64,000 bases of DNA from UBA5009 sp038043185. Lineage in GTDB: Bacteria; Bdellovibrionota; Bdellovibrionia; Bdellovibrionales; Bdellovibrionaceae. The notes below the pieces were generated by a model. The model was not told the origin of the DNA and searched no databases. It was given only the letters and a program-made list of their open reading frames with translations. The position numbers and the translations under genes are program-made. Location: assembly GCA_038043185.1 (NCBI GenBank), contig JBBTCO010000007.1:1-64000 (forward strand). The letters run 5' to 3'. Position 1 is the first letter of the stretch; the number at the start of each line of letters is the position of its first letter. Positions 25,707 through 34,587 of this stretch are shown here, one piece after another.

Positions 25707-26428
25707 GATTCACGACACTCAATCATTTCTGTTCTGTATCTTTTGCGCAAATGCAGAATATATTTTAGAAATTTAAGAGTATTTTTTAAAAGTGGCCATA
25801 CGGAATCATGCATTCCTTCACCAGATGTTCGCGCGAAATGCTGTACAGGCATTTCACCCACATTGAGTCCTAGCCGTGAACATTCGCAAAAAATTTCAGG
25901 TCCCGCGCTATTGATGACTTCTTTCAATTCGATTTGGTTTGTTGATTTACGATTAAATATTCTAAATCCACAATTTATGTCATGAAGTTTATGGCCAAGT
26001 AATACTTGTGATATCAATCGTAAGCCAACCGAAAATAGTTTACGTGCAGGACCGTCATGCCGACTTTTTTTCCAACCGAACAAAACATCCCAATTCTTTT
26101 CTCTCATTAGGTTGATGGCTGCTGCGATATCTTTTGCTGTGTGTTGGTAGTCACCATCTAGAATCACAGTGTATTCCGCTTTAGTTCGACTCAATGCAGT
26201 CCTATAGGAACCAGAATAAAAACGATTTTCTGGATGGCGTACCAGTTGAATTCGAGGATCACGTTTCGAATAGTTCTGAACAACTTGTGGCGTGCGATCG
26301 GTAGAGGCATTATCGATAACTAAAATTTCAAGATTGGCCTCTTTGCCACATTCTTTGATTGCATCATCTAAGCACTTTTCGACATTATTTTCTTCATTAT
26401 AGGCGCAAAAACAAATTGTAAGAGACAT
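25703..26428 (-). CDS. Glycosyltransferase family 2 (DPM1-like)
   Basis: GT-A family 2 transferase of 241 residues. The N-terminus is LTICFCAYNEENNVEKCL, with VIDNASTDRT and the metal-binding VILDGDYQH-type motif, close to polyprenyl-phosphate glycosyltransferases; there are no C-terminal membrane spans. The ATG at 26428 is preceded by AAGGAG 6 nt upstream. It is co-transcribed with and overlaps the flavoprotein gene by 4 nt. It is divergent from rfbG across a 113-bp region. It probably charges undecaprenyl phosphate with a sugar later used by a GT-C protein (inference). Confidence 0.87.
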   Translation of the reverse strand: MSLTICFCAYNEENNVEKCLDDAIKECGKEANLEILVIDNASTDRTPQVVQNYSKRDPRIQLVRHPENRFYSGSYRTALSRTKAEYTVILDGDYQHTAKDIAAAINLMREKNWDVLFGWKKSRHDGPARKLFSVGLRLISQVLLGHKLHDINCGFRIFNRKSTNQIELKEVINSAGPEIFCECSRLGLNVGEMPVQHFARTSGEGMHDSVWPLLKNTLKFLKYILHLRKRYRTEMIECRES

Positions 26429-26541
26429 ACGATACTCCTTGCGGGAGGGTTAGTATAAGTCATTATTTCGTACCTTTGCGATAAGGCCAAGTCAAATGGA
26501 AGATCTGCTTGATTTATGACTGTCCTACGGTAATTTAGGGT

Positions 26542-27642
26542 ATGAGTTTTACCGCCTCTAAATTAGACAAACAATTTTGGCAAGGCCGTACTGTCCTGAT
26601 AACAGGGCATACCGGATTTATGGGGTCCTGGCTTGTTTTTTGGCTCAATTATCTGGGAGCTGAAGTGATCGGTGTTTCGCTGGATCCTGCCACCAAACCA
26701 AGTTTATTTAACGAGCTCAACTTACATAAAAAATGCAAAGATATCCGAGCTGACATTCGGGATATGGCAAAGATAACTGAAATCTTTCAGCAAAATCAGC
26801 CAGAGATATTAATTCATCTTGCGGCTCAGCCTTTAGTGTTACCTTCCTATTTGGACCCAATTGAGACCCATTCAACGAATGTCATGGGCACCGCGCATGT
26901 GTTAGAAGGTGCGCGCCAATGTCCTTCCATAAGATCAGTTAGTGTTATCACAAGTGATAAATGCTACGAGAATAAAGGCTTAAGAAAAGCCTTTACTGAA
27001 GATGACCCGATGGGTGGTGACGATCCTTATAGTGCGAGCAAAGGGGCAGCAGAGATTGTGACTTCTTCTTATCGAAGTTCATTTTTTAATAAGAGTTCGA
27101 TACCACTTCTGAGTTTTCGAGCCGGCAATATTGTCGGTGGCGGTGATTGGTCATTAGCACGACTTGTTCCCGACTTAGTCCGGTCACTGATGAGTTCTGA
27201 AAAAATTTCATTAAGAAATCCGCAGGCAACAAGACCATGGCAATATGTTTTGGAACCGCTTTATGTGTACCTACTTATGATACAAAGAAGTTTTGTAGAT
27301 TCAAAAGGCACTTCTTGTTCGTGGAATATTGGGCCCGACGAACAATCTGAAAAATCAGTTATCGATGTGGCAAAGGGAATTGGGATGCATTGGGGGCGCC
27401 ATAATTTTTATGATGTTTCAGATCGCCCCGCGGAGGTGCATGAAGCACCCTACTTACGAATTAATTCTCAAAAATTGAGAACAACAATTGGGTGGAAGCC
27501 TGTTTTAAATTTCGATGAAATGCTTCAGTGGTCAGTCGAGTGGTACAAGGGTTTTTATGAAAAAAATTCTGTGGATAAATTATGTTTAAGTCAGATTCAA
27601 CGTTTTGTATCCATCGCCGAAGGTAAAAAGGAAAGTATATGA
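26542..27642 (+). CDS. rfbG: CDP-glucose 4,6-dehydratase
   Basis: SDR-type 4,6-dehydratase of 366 residues converting CDP-glucose to CDP-4-keto-6-deoxyglucose. Diagnostic segments are FWQGRTVLITGHTGFMGSWL (residues 12-31), LAAQPLVLPSY, VITSDKCYEN and DPYSASKGAAE (YxxxK), all characteristic of RfbG. It overlaps the cytidylyltransferase gene by 4 nt (ATGA), the standard rfbF/rfbG partnership although here in reversed order. No RfbH dehydrase appears in the window, so the product is probably not a 3,6-dideoxyhexose made by the usual route. Confidence 0.93.
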   Translation: MSFTASKLDKQFWQGRTVLITGHTGFMGSWLVFWLNYLGAEVIGVSLDPATKPSLFNELNLHKKCKDIRADIRDMAKITEIFQQNQPEILIHLAAQPLVLPSYLDPIETHSTNVMGTAHVLEGARQCPSIRSVSVITSDKCYENKGLRKAFTEDDPMGGDDPYSASKGAAEIVTSSYRSSFFNKSSIPLLSFRAGNIVGGGDWSLARLVPDLVRSLMSSEKISLRNPQATRPWQYVLEPLYVYLLMIQRSFVDSKGTSCSWNIGPDEQSEKSVIDVAKGIGMHWGRHNFYDVSDRPAEVHEAPYLRINSQKLRTTIGWKPVLNFDEMLQWSVEWYKGFYEKNSVDKLCLSQIQRFVSIAEGKKESI

Positions 27643-28406
27643 AGGTTGTAATTCTTGCTGGTGGTTATGGCACTCGGATTAGTGAAGAAAGTGTACTAAA
27701 ACCTAAGCCAATGATTGAAATTGGTACAAAGCCAATTTTATGGCATATTATGAAAATATATTCTGCTTATGGAATAAATGAATTCATTATCTGCTGCGGT
27801 TATAAAGGTTATGTAATCAAAGAATATTTTGCCAATTATTTTTTGCACAATTCTAGTGCAACTTTTGATATAAAAGCGAACAGTGTTGAGGTTCATGATA
27901 ATTCATCTGAGCCATGGAAAGTCACAGTTGTTGATACCGGCGAGCACACGATGACCGGCGGAAGGCTAAAGGCTGTCAAAAAGTTTTTAGGTGATGAAGA
28001 CTTTTGTTTTACTTACGGTGATGGAGTGGCTGATATCAATATTAGCCAATTAATTGAGTTTCATAAACAACATAAGAAATTAGCAACAGTGTCGGTTACC
28101 GCGCCACCAGGACGATTTGGAGTCGTCAGTTTTGAAGGCAATTTGGTATCATCATTTCAAGAAAAACCTCGTCATAGTGGTGGATATATTAACGGGGGAT
28201 TTTTTGTGCTAAATCCTAAGGTTATTGAATATATTAAAGACGATGCAACCGTGTGGGAAAAAGAACCCATGGAAAGATTAGCACAGGAGCGAAATCTAGG
28301 AGCTTTTCAGCACGAGGGCTTTTGGCAGCCAATGGATACGCTTCGTGATAAAAACTATCTCGAGGACCTTTGGCAATCAAAAAAGGCCCCATGGAAAGTC
28401 TGGTAA
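27639..28406 (+). CDS. rfbF: Glucose-1-phosphate cytidylyltransferase
   Basis: Makes CDP-glucose from CTP and glucose 1-phosphate. 255 residues, normal for RfbF. It has the nucleotide-binding signature VVILAGGYGTRISEES, KPKPMIEIG, the cytidylyltransferase motif CCGYKGYVIKEYF, and EKEPMERLAQ near the C-terminus. AAAAAGGAAAG precedes the ATG, which lies inside the rfbG stop overlap. The stop is one base from the stop of the convergent membrane-protein gene. Glucose 1-phosphate is likely shared with RmlA at 48653. Confidence 0.94.
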   Translation: MKVVILAGGYGTRISEESVLKPKPMIEIGTKPILWHIMKIYSAYGINEFIICCGYKGYVIKEYFANYFLHNSSATFDIKANSVEVHDNSSEPWKVTVVDTGEHTMTGGRLKAVKKFLGDEDFCFTYGDGVADINISQLIEFHKQHKKLATVSVTAPPGRFGVVSFEGNLVSSFQEKPRHSGGYINGGFFVLNPKVIEYIKDDATVWEKEPMERLAQERNLGAFQHEGFWQPMDTLRDKNYLEDLWQSKKAPWKVW

Positions 28407-28407
28407 G

Positions 28408-30066
28408 TTAATTAAATTTTGTTTTTTCGAATTTGCTAAGAAACTCTTCCATCTTTGGTCTTAGAAATTCATTGAAATGTTTTCTTTTTTCATCTTTAAA
28501 AACCATAATATCAAAAGCCCCACAGTCATGTATAACGCTGGGTTCGCCAATTTCAAGAGGTACTCGCTTGCGGGTTTCGTCATTTTTATACGAAACAAAA
28601 AAATCATATTCCCTGATGGATTTGCCATCATCTGAAAGATACCAGTGATAATTGTTAATCCAAAAATGGGGCTCAAAATGATAGGTCATTTGATTTATAA
28701 GAAGTCCTCTTTTTGATAAATTAGTAGTAAATTTGGCCAACCAATATTCGCTAAGCCCATTTTTGAGACTATGCTCATAGGCCACAGCATCTAAACATTC
28801 CATTTCCGCTGGGTAGCCTGTTCTATGAAAACTCACTGGCCATGGAAGTTTCATCATGGCTGTGCAAAAATAAGCAATAATACTGAGCCAGAAAATTGAT
28901 TTATGAACTTGTTTCCATTGGATGCATAAGCGAATAATCCAGTAACCTACAATGAAGAATGATAGAATAAATGTTGGAATTAAATATCGAAAATTTCCGA
29001 TTCCAGCCCACATTCCCTTTGTAACGATCAGGGACATTGGAGCTAAAAAGGAAAGTATGAAAAAAAGTTGCAGACCAAAGAGGCTTAGCGAATCGTCTGG
29101 ATTGCTATTTAATTTTGATTCTTTTCGAAATTTATTTAAACTTTTGATAGATACATAGAATGCTATTATAGCGGCCAGCGCATAGATAGGTACGTATTGA
29201 AAACAAGTTCTAAAACTATTTTTAAAGGTATGTAACTGATCATAAAATTGATTTAAAAACGGAAGGAATCCAGTAAAGGGTTCACCGACGCGAGCATCTG
29301 GAAGAATAAACCAACCCAAATATGAGAATAAGTAAGGCAGTCCAAATCCAATGGACGTGCCTACAAATAGTGTTATAAAAAACTTAAACAAAGTTTTAAG
29401 ACTTTGCTTTTTCCACATTCGAAATAAAAACTCGGATGCGATCAAGGGTATTATAAATTGAAACATAAACCAAAGATCGGAAGCGGTTGCAATAATACAA
29501 GCGCAGCCGATCAGAAACAAATGAAACGGCGATTGAATTTTAGGACCTTCAAGTTGTTTTAACCAAAGCATCAATATTGGAAATCCCCATAAGAAAGTGG
29601 AGGAATGTATCGCTGGATCATATAGAGGAATATCTGTATAATAGAATCCACTGGGCATAAAAATGAGCGGAGTTGTCATTAAAAAACCAAGACCAATTGC
29701 GAAAAAATAGTTTTCAAGTCGTGAAATTTTATTGGCAAAGAAAAACTTAATCATCCACGAAAAAAAGAGGAGGTGAAAAACCAAAATAACTGGCATGTAG
29801 ATCTGGTGTGCAGCAGAGAAATCCCCAGTAATCCAACGAGAAAAAAAATACAAAGGCCAATCCGGTAAGAATGACGGCGCACGAAGAATTTGCCAGCCAA
29901 TTATTGGAAATGAATTTTCAAAAAAATCTCGATAAAGAGATTCAATAAATAGAATATCCGAATTAGTCATTCTAAAAGAGGAGACATGCTTAAAAACAAG
30001 CATTGCTGTAAAGATAAATGCAATCGTAACGAAAATAGTATTAAGTAAGCTCTTTTTAGAAGTCAT
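28408..30066 (-). CDS. Multi-span membrane protein, GT-C-like
   Basis: 552 residues from the ATG at 30066 with about ten or more hydrophobic spans and a C-terminal soluble region of about 120 residues. The loop after span 1 carries acidic residues (NSDILFIESLYRD), similar to the acidic motif of GT-C transferases that use polyprenyl-phosphate sugars, but no named family is recognised. The start at 30066 is chosen because AAGGA lies 6-7 nt upstream; an in-frame ATG at 30087 precedes the Shine-Dalgarno and is less likely. It is last in a minus-strand series GT2 - radical SAM - ATP-grasp - HAD - this protein. Confidence 0.65.
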   Translation of the reverse strand: MTSKKSLLNTIFVTIAFIFTAMLVFKHVSSFRMTNSDILFIESLYRDFFENSFPIIGWQILRAPSFLPDWPLYFFSRWITGDFSAAHQIYMPVILVFHLLFFSWMIKFFFANKISRLENYFFAIGLGFLMTTPLIFMPSGFYYTDIPLYDPAIHSSTFLWGFPILMLWLKQLEGPKIQSPFHLFLIGCACIIATASDLWFMFQFIIPLIASEFLFRMWKKQSLKTLFKFFITLFVGTSIGFGLPYLFSYLGWFILPDARVGEPFTGFLPFLNQFYDQLHTFKNSFRTCFQYVPIYALAAIIAFYVSIKSLNKFRKESKLNSNPDDSLSLFGLQLFFILSFLAPMSLIVTKGMWAGIGNFRYLIPTFILSFFIVGYWIIRLCIQWKQVHKSIFWLSIIAYFCTAMMKLPWPVSFHRTGYPAEMECLDAVAYEHSLKNGLSEYWLAKFTTNLSKRGLLINQMTYHFEPHFWINNYHWYLSDDGKSIREYDFFVSYKNDETRKRVPLEIGEPSVIHDCGAFDIMVFKDEKRKHFNEFLRPKMEEFLSKFEKTKFN

Positions 30067-30140
30067 TATGATCCTTTTTTTTTGCAATATTTTACCTTAT
30101 AACGACGTTATAGAAATATTCAAGAAGTGTTAATTTGACG

Positions 30141-30803
30141 CTATTTAGTGTAGGTGAACCCTGGACCAAAAGTTTTAACGAAATTTTCTAAATCCGGCAT
30201 GATAATTTTGGGATTCAAGGATTCAAGATATTCCTTCGTTCTTATGCCATTGGCTGTCGAAATAGTAATGAGATTTAAGGCTTTCCCGCAGATAATTTCG
30301 GCTTCAGTATCCCCAATGATAAAATCACCAGCATTAAGCTTTATCCCCGAAGAATTAATTAGTTTTACTTTTGTCTCAGCAGAACTTTCTTTGTCCGAGC
30401 CACCACAGAGTATTTGATCAAAACAGTGATCAATTTTTTTATCTTTAATTTCCCAATGCAAATTTTCAATATGATTTCGCGTCGTTAAAAGAACGAGTCG
30501 TCCGGCTTTCTTCAATATTTCAATGTTAGTTTCAGTTTTTGGGATTAAAGCATTTAACTTAAGGTATTGTTGGGTCTCAATAAGAGACTGGCGCTGTTGC
30601 ATGTATTCAGAAAAACATTTTAGATCAAAATCCTTACATTTTTTTAGAATTTCCGCTTCTGAAACTCTTTGTCGTTTGAGCTGCCAATATTCATGTAAAT
30701 CAATTGGTTGAAAACTAAATTTTTGAGCTAAATCTACAAATAGTTGTGTGTGCCTTGGAAAGTTATCAACTAGAGGACCATCAAAATCGAGAAAAATGGT
30801 CAT
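30141..30803 (-). CDS. HAD-superfamily hydrolase
   Basis: Haloacid dehalogenase-like phosphatase of 220 residues. Motif I is FLDFDGPLVDN (nucleophile Asp in DFDG), motif II LLTTRN and motif III/IV FIIGDTEAEI. A small helical cap lies between I and II, typical of subfamily I. It is 12 nt downstream of the ATP-grasp gene, so the two are probably linked: an ATP-grasp ligase with a dedicated phosphatase is a recurring pair in sugar- or amide-forming clusters. Substrate unknown. Confidence 0.85.
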   Translation of the reverse strand: MTIFLDFDGPLVDNFPRHTQLFVDLAQKFSFQPIDLHEYWQLKRQRVSEAEILKKCKDFDLKCFSEYMQQRQSLIETQQYLKLNALIPKTETNIEILKKAGRLVLLTTRNHIENLHWEIKDKKIDHCFDQILCGGSDKESSAETKVKLINSSGIKLNAGDFIIGDTEAEIICGKALNLITISTANGIRTKEYLESLNPKIIMPDLENFVKTFGPGFTYTK

Positions 30804-30815
30804 TCTGAAACTCCA

Positions 30816-31781
30816 CTAAACCTTGGTGAACACTTCGTTTAAGTATCTCAGCATAATTATATTATTTTCAAACTGAAGTTCCTTTTGCTCAATTTTCAAA
30901 TTGAGTAAACTTTTAATTGCCAAAAAAGGTATATTCACTCCAGCTTCAACAGTTAAACGAGTTGCCGATCCAATTCGAGAGTTGAAATCAAAAAAATAAG
31001 GGATATTGTCTGAAGTAAGAATACACTGCAGGCACGCCGGCCCGGTCATTTTCAATTTATCACAAATGGATTTGGTTGTTGTTTCAATCAATTCATTATG
31101 TTGGATTTGCGCTCGGACAGATTTTCCATCACGGATTTCCATTCTTACTCTTGGCACGGCAACCAAAGTTTTTCCACTAAGATCCGAGAATGTATCAATG
31201 GTAAATTCAGTTCCGCTGACCATTTTTTGAACGATATAGTTTGTTGGAAGTTGAAAATTTTCTAAATCTTTTGCTGTGTGAATGATTTTTACTCCCTGGC
31301 TTCCTCTTCCGTGAATTGGTTTGGTAATCAAAGGAAGATCGGCTGACGAAAATGGCGCAGATTTTAAAGTTGGAGAATTAAAGCCATTGGCCAATAAAAA
31401 GTTATGAAAATTTAATTTATTTGAAGTTGCAGATAGGATTGTTTCTTCAGGTAAAACCACTTTGACTTTATTTTGTTCAAAGCGAGATCGGTTTTGTAAT
31501 ATGGGCCAAAACTCTTCGTCAATAATCGGAACTAAAATATGAGTTTGTTCTACTTTACAGATTTCTAAAAGCTTATTTACAAATTCTGGGTCTTTTGCAG
31601 GCGGGACCTGATAAAAACTATCAGAAAAATGAGAGCCAATGGAAAGATTTTTTTCATAAATGTCAGTTGCACAAATGCGCAGTGAAAGCTCTGTTTGTTT
31701 TTTTAACGCTCGAATAAAATCAATTGAATTAGTTGAGCTGGCGCCTGTAACTAGAACATTATAAATGGGCCCAGATGGCAT
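30816..31781 (-). CDS. ATP-grasp protein (carbamoyl-phosphate-synthase-like ligase)
   Basis: ATP-grasp fold protein of 321 residues. A Rossmann-like N-terminal subdomain contains VLVTGASSTNSIDFIRAL. The central ATP-grasp elements are LITKPIHGRGSQGVKI and the VQKMVSGTEFTIDTF hairpin, and the metal-binding C-terminal part has YFFDFNSRIG. Such proteins form amide or carboxylate-phosphate bonds, and in polysaccharide loci may attach amino acids or carbamoyl groups to sugars. It is flanked by a radical SAM gene (2 nt upstream) and a HAD phosphatase, forming a three-gene unit. The actual ligation is not predictable. Confidence 0.85.
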   Translation of the reverse strand: MPSGPIYNVLVTGASSTNSIDFIRALKKQTELSLRICATDIYEKNLSIGSHFSDSFYQVPPAKDPEFVNKLLEICKVEQTHILVPIIDEEFWPILQNRSRFEQNKVKVVLPEETILSATSNKLNFHNFLLANGFNSPTLKSAPFSSADLPLITKPIHGRGSQGVKIIHTAKDLENFQLPTNYIVQKMVSGTEFTIDTFSDLSGKTLVAVPRVRMEIRDGKSVRAQIQHNELIETTTKSICDKLKMTGPACLQCILTSDNIPYFFDFNSRIGSATRLTVEAGVNIPFLAIKSLLNLKIEQKELQFENNIIMLRYLNEVFTKV

Positions 31782-31783
31782 TG

Positions 31784-33406
31784 TTATTCTTCCGCTCTAA
31801 AGGCAGGAGCTTCAGCCGTGTAAATCCGTTGACCTGGTGTTTCGGTGGTTAACTTTTTATTGCTCTTATATTCACGCCAAGTGTGCAATTCTTTTGATTG
31901 TCCCATTTCAGTTACACGTAAATGTTTGCTTGCAACTGTTTTACGATCCTCAATGCGTTTATTAACTTCAGCGTCAGCAATCGGTCTGATCCGTTCGCTA
32001 TCAAGAACGAAATGCCGACAAAAGGCTAATACGTTTTTAGCGAAATTAATCAGCTGGAAATAGGATCTTATTTCCATCACCTTTTTAAAGATCATCCGTG
32101 GTCTTAAATAAAACCGTCGAGTCAGTAGAGTTGCTGTTTTAAGCATATCTTCCGCAGAAAAATCTGGATATTCAAAGCAAGGTAAGTTGTTTTGATCGTA
32201 TAAAATATAATCGCGGTGAAGCAAATATCCATTATTTTCCAAATAGGTCATAAAAGGCGTGCCAGGGTGAGGCGTTGCTACGTTGAAGGTAGCAAAATCG
32301 CCATCTAATTTTATCGCTAATTGGTAAGTCTCTTCAGCGGTTTGCCTGGTTTCGCCAGGAAGTCCAACGATAAAGTAGGTCATCAATTTAATTCCAGCAG
32401 CTTTAATGGCATTAGCGCCGATAAGAATTTTTTCGTGGGTTGTTCGTTTATCGGCATTTTTAAGAATATTTGGGTTGCCGCTTTCGACACCAATATTGAT
32501 TGAATAACAACCGGCTCGTTTCATCAGTTGTGCTAACTCTAAATCGATGAATTCGGCTCGTTCATTGGTATTCCAGGTGATATCTATTTTATTTTCGACA
32601 ATCGCGTTACATAAAGCGACTAACCATTTGCGATCGTAAGCAAGTCCATCATCATAAAATTTAATTTCTTTAACGCCGAGTTCTTCGGTTATCCATTTCA
32701 GCTCTTTGATCACGTTGGGCAGAGAGCGTTTGCGATAAAAATTATAAAGTGGGGCGCTACAAAATGTGCAGGCACAAACACAACCGCGAGTTGCCATGGT
32801 TACAGAGTAAGGTGTTCTTTGCACTTGAGGATCTTTATAAATCCCAAGAGGAATAAGATCATGGGCTGGAGTGCCCATATCATCTAAATTTTTAAGCGGC
32901 GAAGCGGGTGGATTTTTGATGATTACACCATATTTTTTCCAAGCCACTCCATTGATACTTTCTAAAGGAGTTCCATTCATAATTTGTAAAAGTGGAGGTT
33001 CAATTTCTGTGTAAATACAAAAATCTAAAGTCGATTCCATTGAAAGAGTTTCTTCGGGTTCAGCCATCGGATGAACGCCTAATGCGCCAGTCAGTGCAGT
33101 TGGATTGACTTTTTTAGAGATGAAGGCGATTTCCATATCTAGAAAAATGGTTGTTGTAGAGGTGTTAAAAAGACAAACATCATATTTTTCTTTAGCTAAT
33201 CTTTTCTCAATTTCTGGCAAATCAAGCCTTTCGCCGCCCGCATCAATGATAAAACAAGAGTGACCTTGATGGCGGATGAATCCTGCAAGAATAATAAGAT
33301 CAATCGGGGGCCAGCTGATATCAGCTTTGAAATTACCAAAACTTCCTTTTGATCTCAGATTTCCGTAAATACCTTGTGGAGGTGGTTCAATTAGCGCGAT
33401 TCTCAT
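31784..33406 (-). CDS. B12-binding-type radical SAM protein
   Basis: 540-residue radical SAM enzyme with an N-terminal B12-binding-like Rossmann domain (residues 1-150, without a clear DxHxxG base-off motif). The core has the [4Fe-4S] ligands CxxxCxxC at Cys209, Cys213 and Cys216, plus an extra Cys211 in between. The remaining radical SAM strands (IKFYDDGLAY, SINIGVESGN, YFIVGLPGET) are intact. Members catalyse methylations, rearrangements or C-C/C-S chemistry on lipids and sugars. It is located between a polyprenyl-type GT2 and an ATP-grasp ligase. The order suggests a tailoring unit for a lipid-linked glycan or lipid A part, but the substrate is unknown. Confidence 0.88.
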   Translation of the reverse strand: MRIALIEPPPQGIYGNLRSKGSFGNFKADISWPPIDLIILAGFIRHQGHSCFIIDAGGERLDLPEIEKRLAKEKYDVCLFNTSTTTIFLDMEIAFISKKVNPTALTGALGVHPMAEPEETLSMESTLDFCIYTEIEPPLLQIMNGTPLESINGVAWKKYGVIIKNPPASPLKNLDDMGTPAHDLIPLGIYKDPQVQRTPYSVTMATRGCVCACTFCSAPLYNFYRKRSLPNVIKELKWITEELGVKEIKFYDDGLAYDRKWLVALCNAIVENKIDITWNTNERAEFIDLELAQLMKRAGCYSINIGVESGNPNILKNADKRTTHEKILIGANAIKAAGIKLMTYFIVGLPGETRQTAEETYQLAIKLDGDFATFNVATPHPGTPFMTYLENNGYLLHRDYILYDQNNLPCFEYPDFSAEDMLKTATLLTRRFYLRPRMIFKKVMEIRSYFQLINFAKNVLAFCRHFVLDSERIRPIADAEVNKRIEDRKTVASKHLRVTEMGQSKELHTWREYKSNKKLTTETPGQRIYTAEAPAFRAEE

Positions 33407-33421
33407 AACTTAAACCTCTTT

Positions 33422-34417
33422 TTAAACTTTGCTTACAACTTCGACTTGAGTTTGTACCACTTTATCTTGTTGCCCATCGATGACTTGGTCCACTAGAAAA
33501 ACGGGTCTTTTCCTTGATTCTTCAAGATTTCGCCAAACGTATTCACCAAGGACACCAATCATTAACATCTGGATGGCTGAACTTACTAAAATGAATACAA
33601 TCGTCGTTGGAAAACCACGGACATCAATGCCAATGAAAAGAGCTTGAAATATAACATAAACGGCAGCAATTAAAGCAAAAACAGCAGTCGAAATTCCAAG
33701 TATTGAAATGGCGCGTATGGGTGTGTAACTGAACCCTAAAAATGAATCGATAAAATACTTAATTTTTTTGTTTAAGGTCCATCTTGATTGGCCGTGGACT
33801 CGTTCTTGTTTCGTATAATTAATATAACTGCGTTCAAAGCCTGCCCACAGGATTAGGCCCATTAAGCTGGTATTTTTTTCGCCTGTAGTTACAAGAAAAT
33901 CGATTACTTTGCGATCGATCATTACAGAATCAAATCCACCTTTTGGCATTTCGCTTAAGGCGTATTTGCGGAGTAACCGATAATAAATATTAGAAATGAA
34001 AACTTTAATTGGATTTTCATTTCGGGCTTCTCTGACCGCACAGATAACTCGACTGCCAGAGAGCCATTTTTCATAAAACTTAACAATTAATTCGGGTGGG
34101 TCCTGTAAGTCAGCAGCAATTATGGTAGCCGTATGACCCTTGCAATAGCTTAAGCCGGCAAGACAGGCGACGAAAGAACCGAAATTGCGTGAAAGTCGAA
34201 CAACTTTAACTCGATGATCTTTAAGCGAAAGTTGCTTTAAAACTGCAAAGGAATCATCCCCCGAGCGATCATCGACAAATACGAACTCAAAGTGAGCATT
34301 TTTAAGTAAAATTGAAACTTGATTGAGGCGTTCATAGAGTACGGGAAGGCTTTCAGCATTGTAATAAACCGGGATAATTACACTCAATAAGTGGGGAACT
34401 TCTGACATCTCCGACAT
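33422..34417 (-). CDS. Polyprenyl-phosphate glycosyltransferase (GT2, GtrB/ArnC-like)
   Basis: Family 2 transferase of about 331 residues with two C-terminal membrane spans (residues near 235-305), the architecture of GtrB/ArnC/DPM enzymes that load a sugar onto undecaprenyl phosphate. Motifs: LSVIIPVYYNAESL, VFVDDRSGDDS, VVRLSRNFGSF, and IIAADLQDPPEL with the metal-binding Asp. The C-terminal QSRWTLNKKIKYFIDSFLGF segment is conserved in this group. The ATG at 34417 is used here. A TTG at 34444 and an ATG at 34408 are also in frame and none has a good Shine-Dalgarno. First gene of the radical SAM/ATP-grasp operon. Confidence 0.88.
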   Translation of the reverse strand: MSEMSEVPHLLSVIIPVYYNAESLPVLYERLNQVSILLKNAHFEFVFVDDRSGDDSFAVLKQLSLKDHRVKVVRLSRNFGSFVACLAGLSYCKGHTATIIAADLQDPPELIVKFYEKWLSGSRVICAVREARNENPIKVFISNIYYRLLRKYALSEMPKGGFDSVMIDRKVIDFLVTTGEKNTSLMGLILWAGFERSYINYTKQERVHGQSRWTLNKKIKYFIDSFLGFSYTPIRAISILGISTAVFALIAAVYVIFQALFIGIDVRGFPTTIVFILVSSAIQMLMIGVLGEYVWRNLEESRKRPVFLVDQVIDGQQDKVVQTQVEVVSKV

Positions 34418-34587
34418 GGGGCATAAGGCTATGATTAGCTTCAAATATTGTCAATGCAATAATTAGTTGATGGGTATATTTGAAGATGATACTCAGACCT
34501 TTAAAATTCGAAAAAATGTAATCCATTTGTCGCATCATGTTTGGGGAATTTAGGTCTCATAGAGTGGGTAAGGAAATAAATTTATAA

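Noticed and set aside
34448..34453. TTGACA on the minus strand ahead of the GT2 at 33422 as a -35 box
   Set aside because: No acceptable -10 at the right spacing, and the implied transcript start would fall very close to the proposed start codon.
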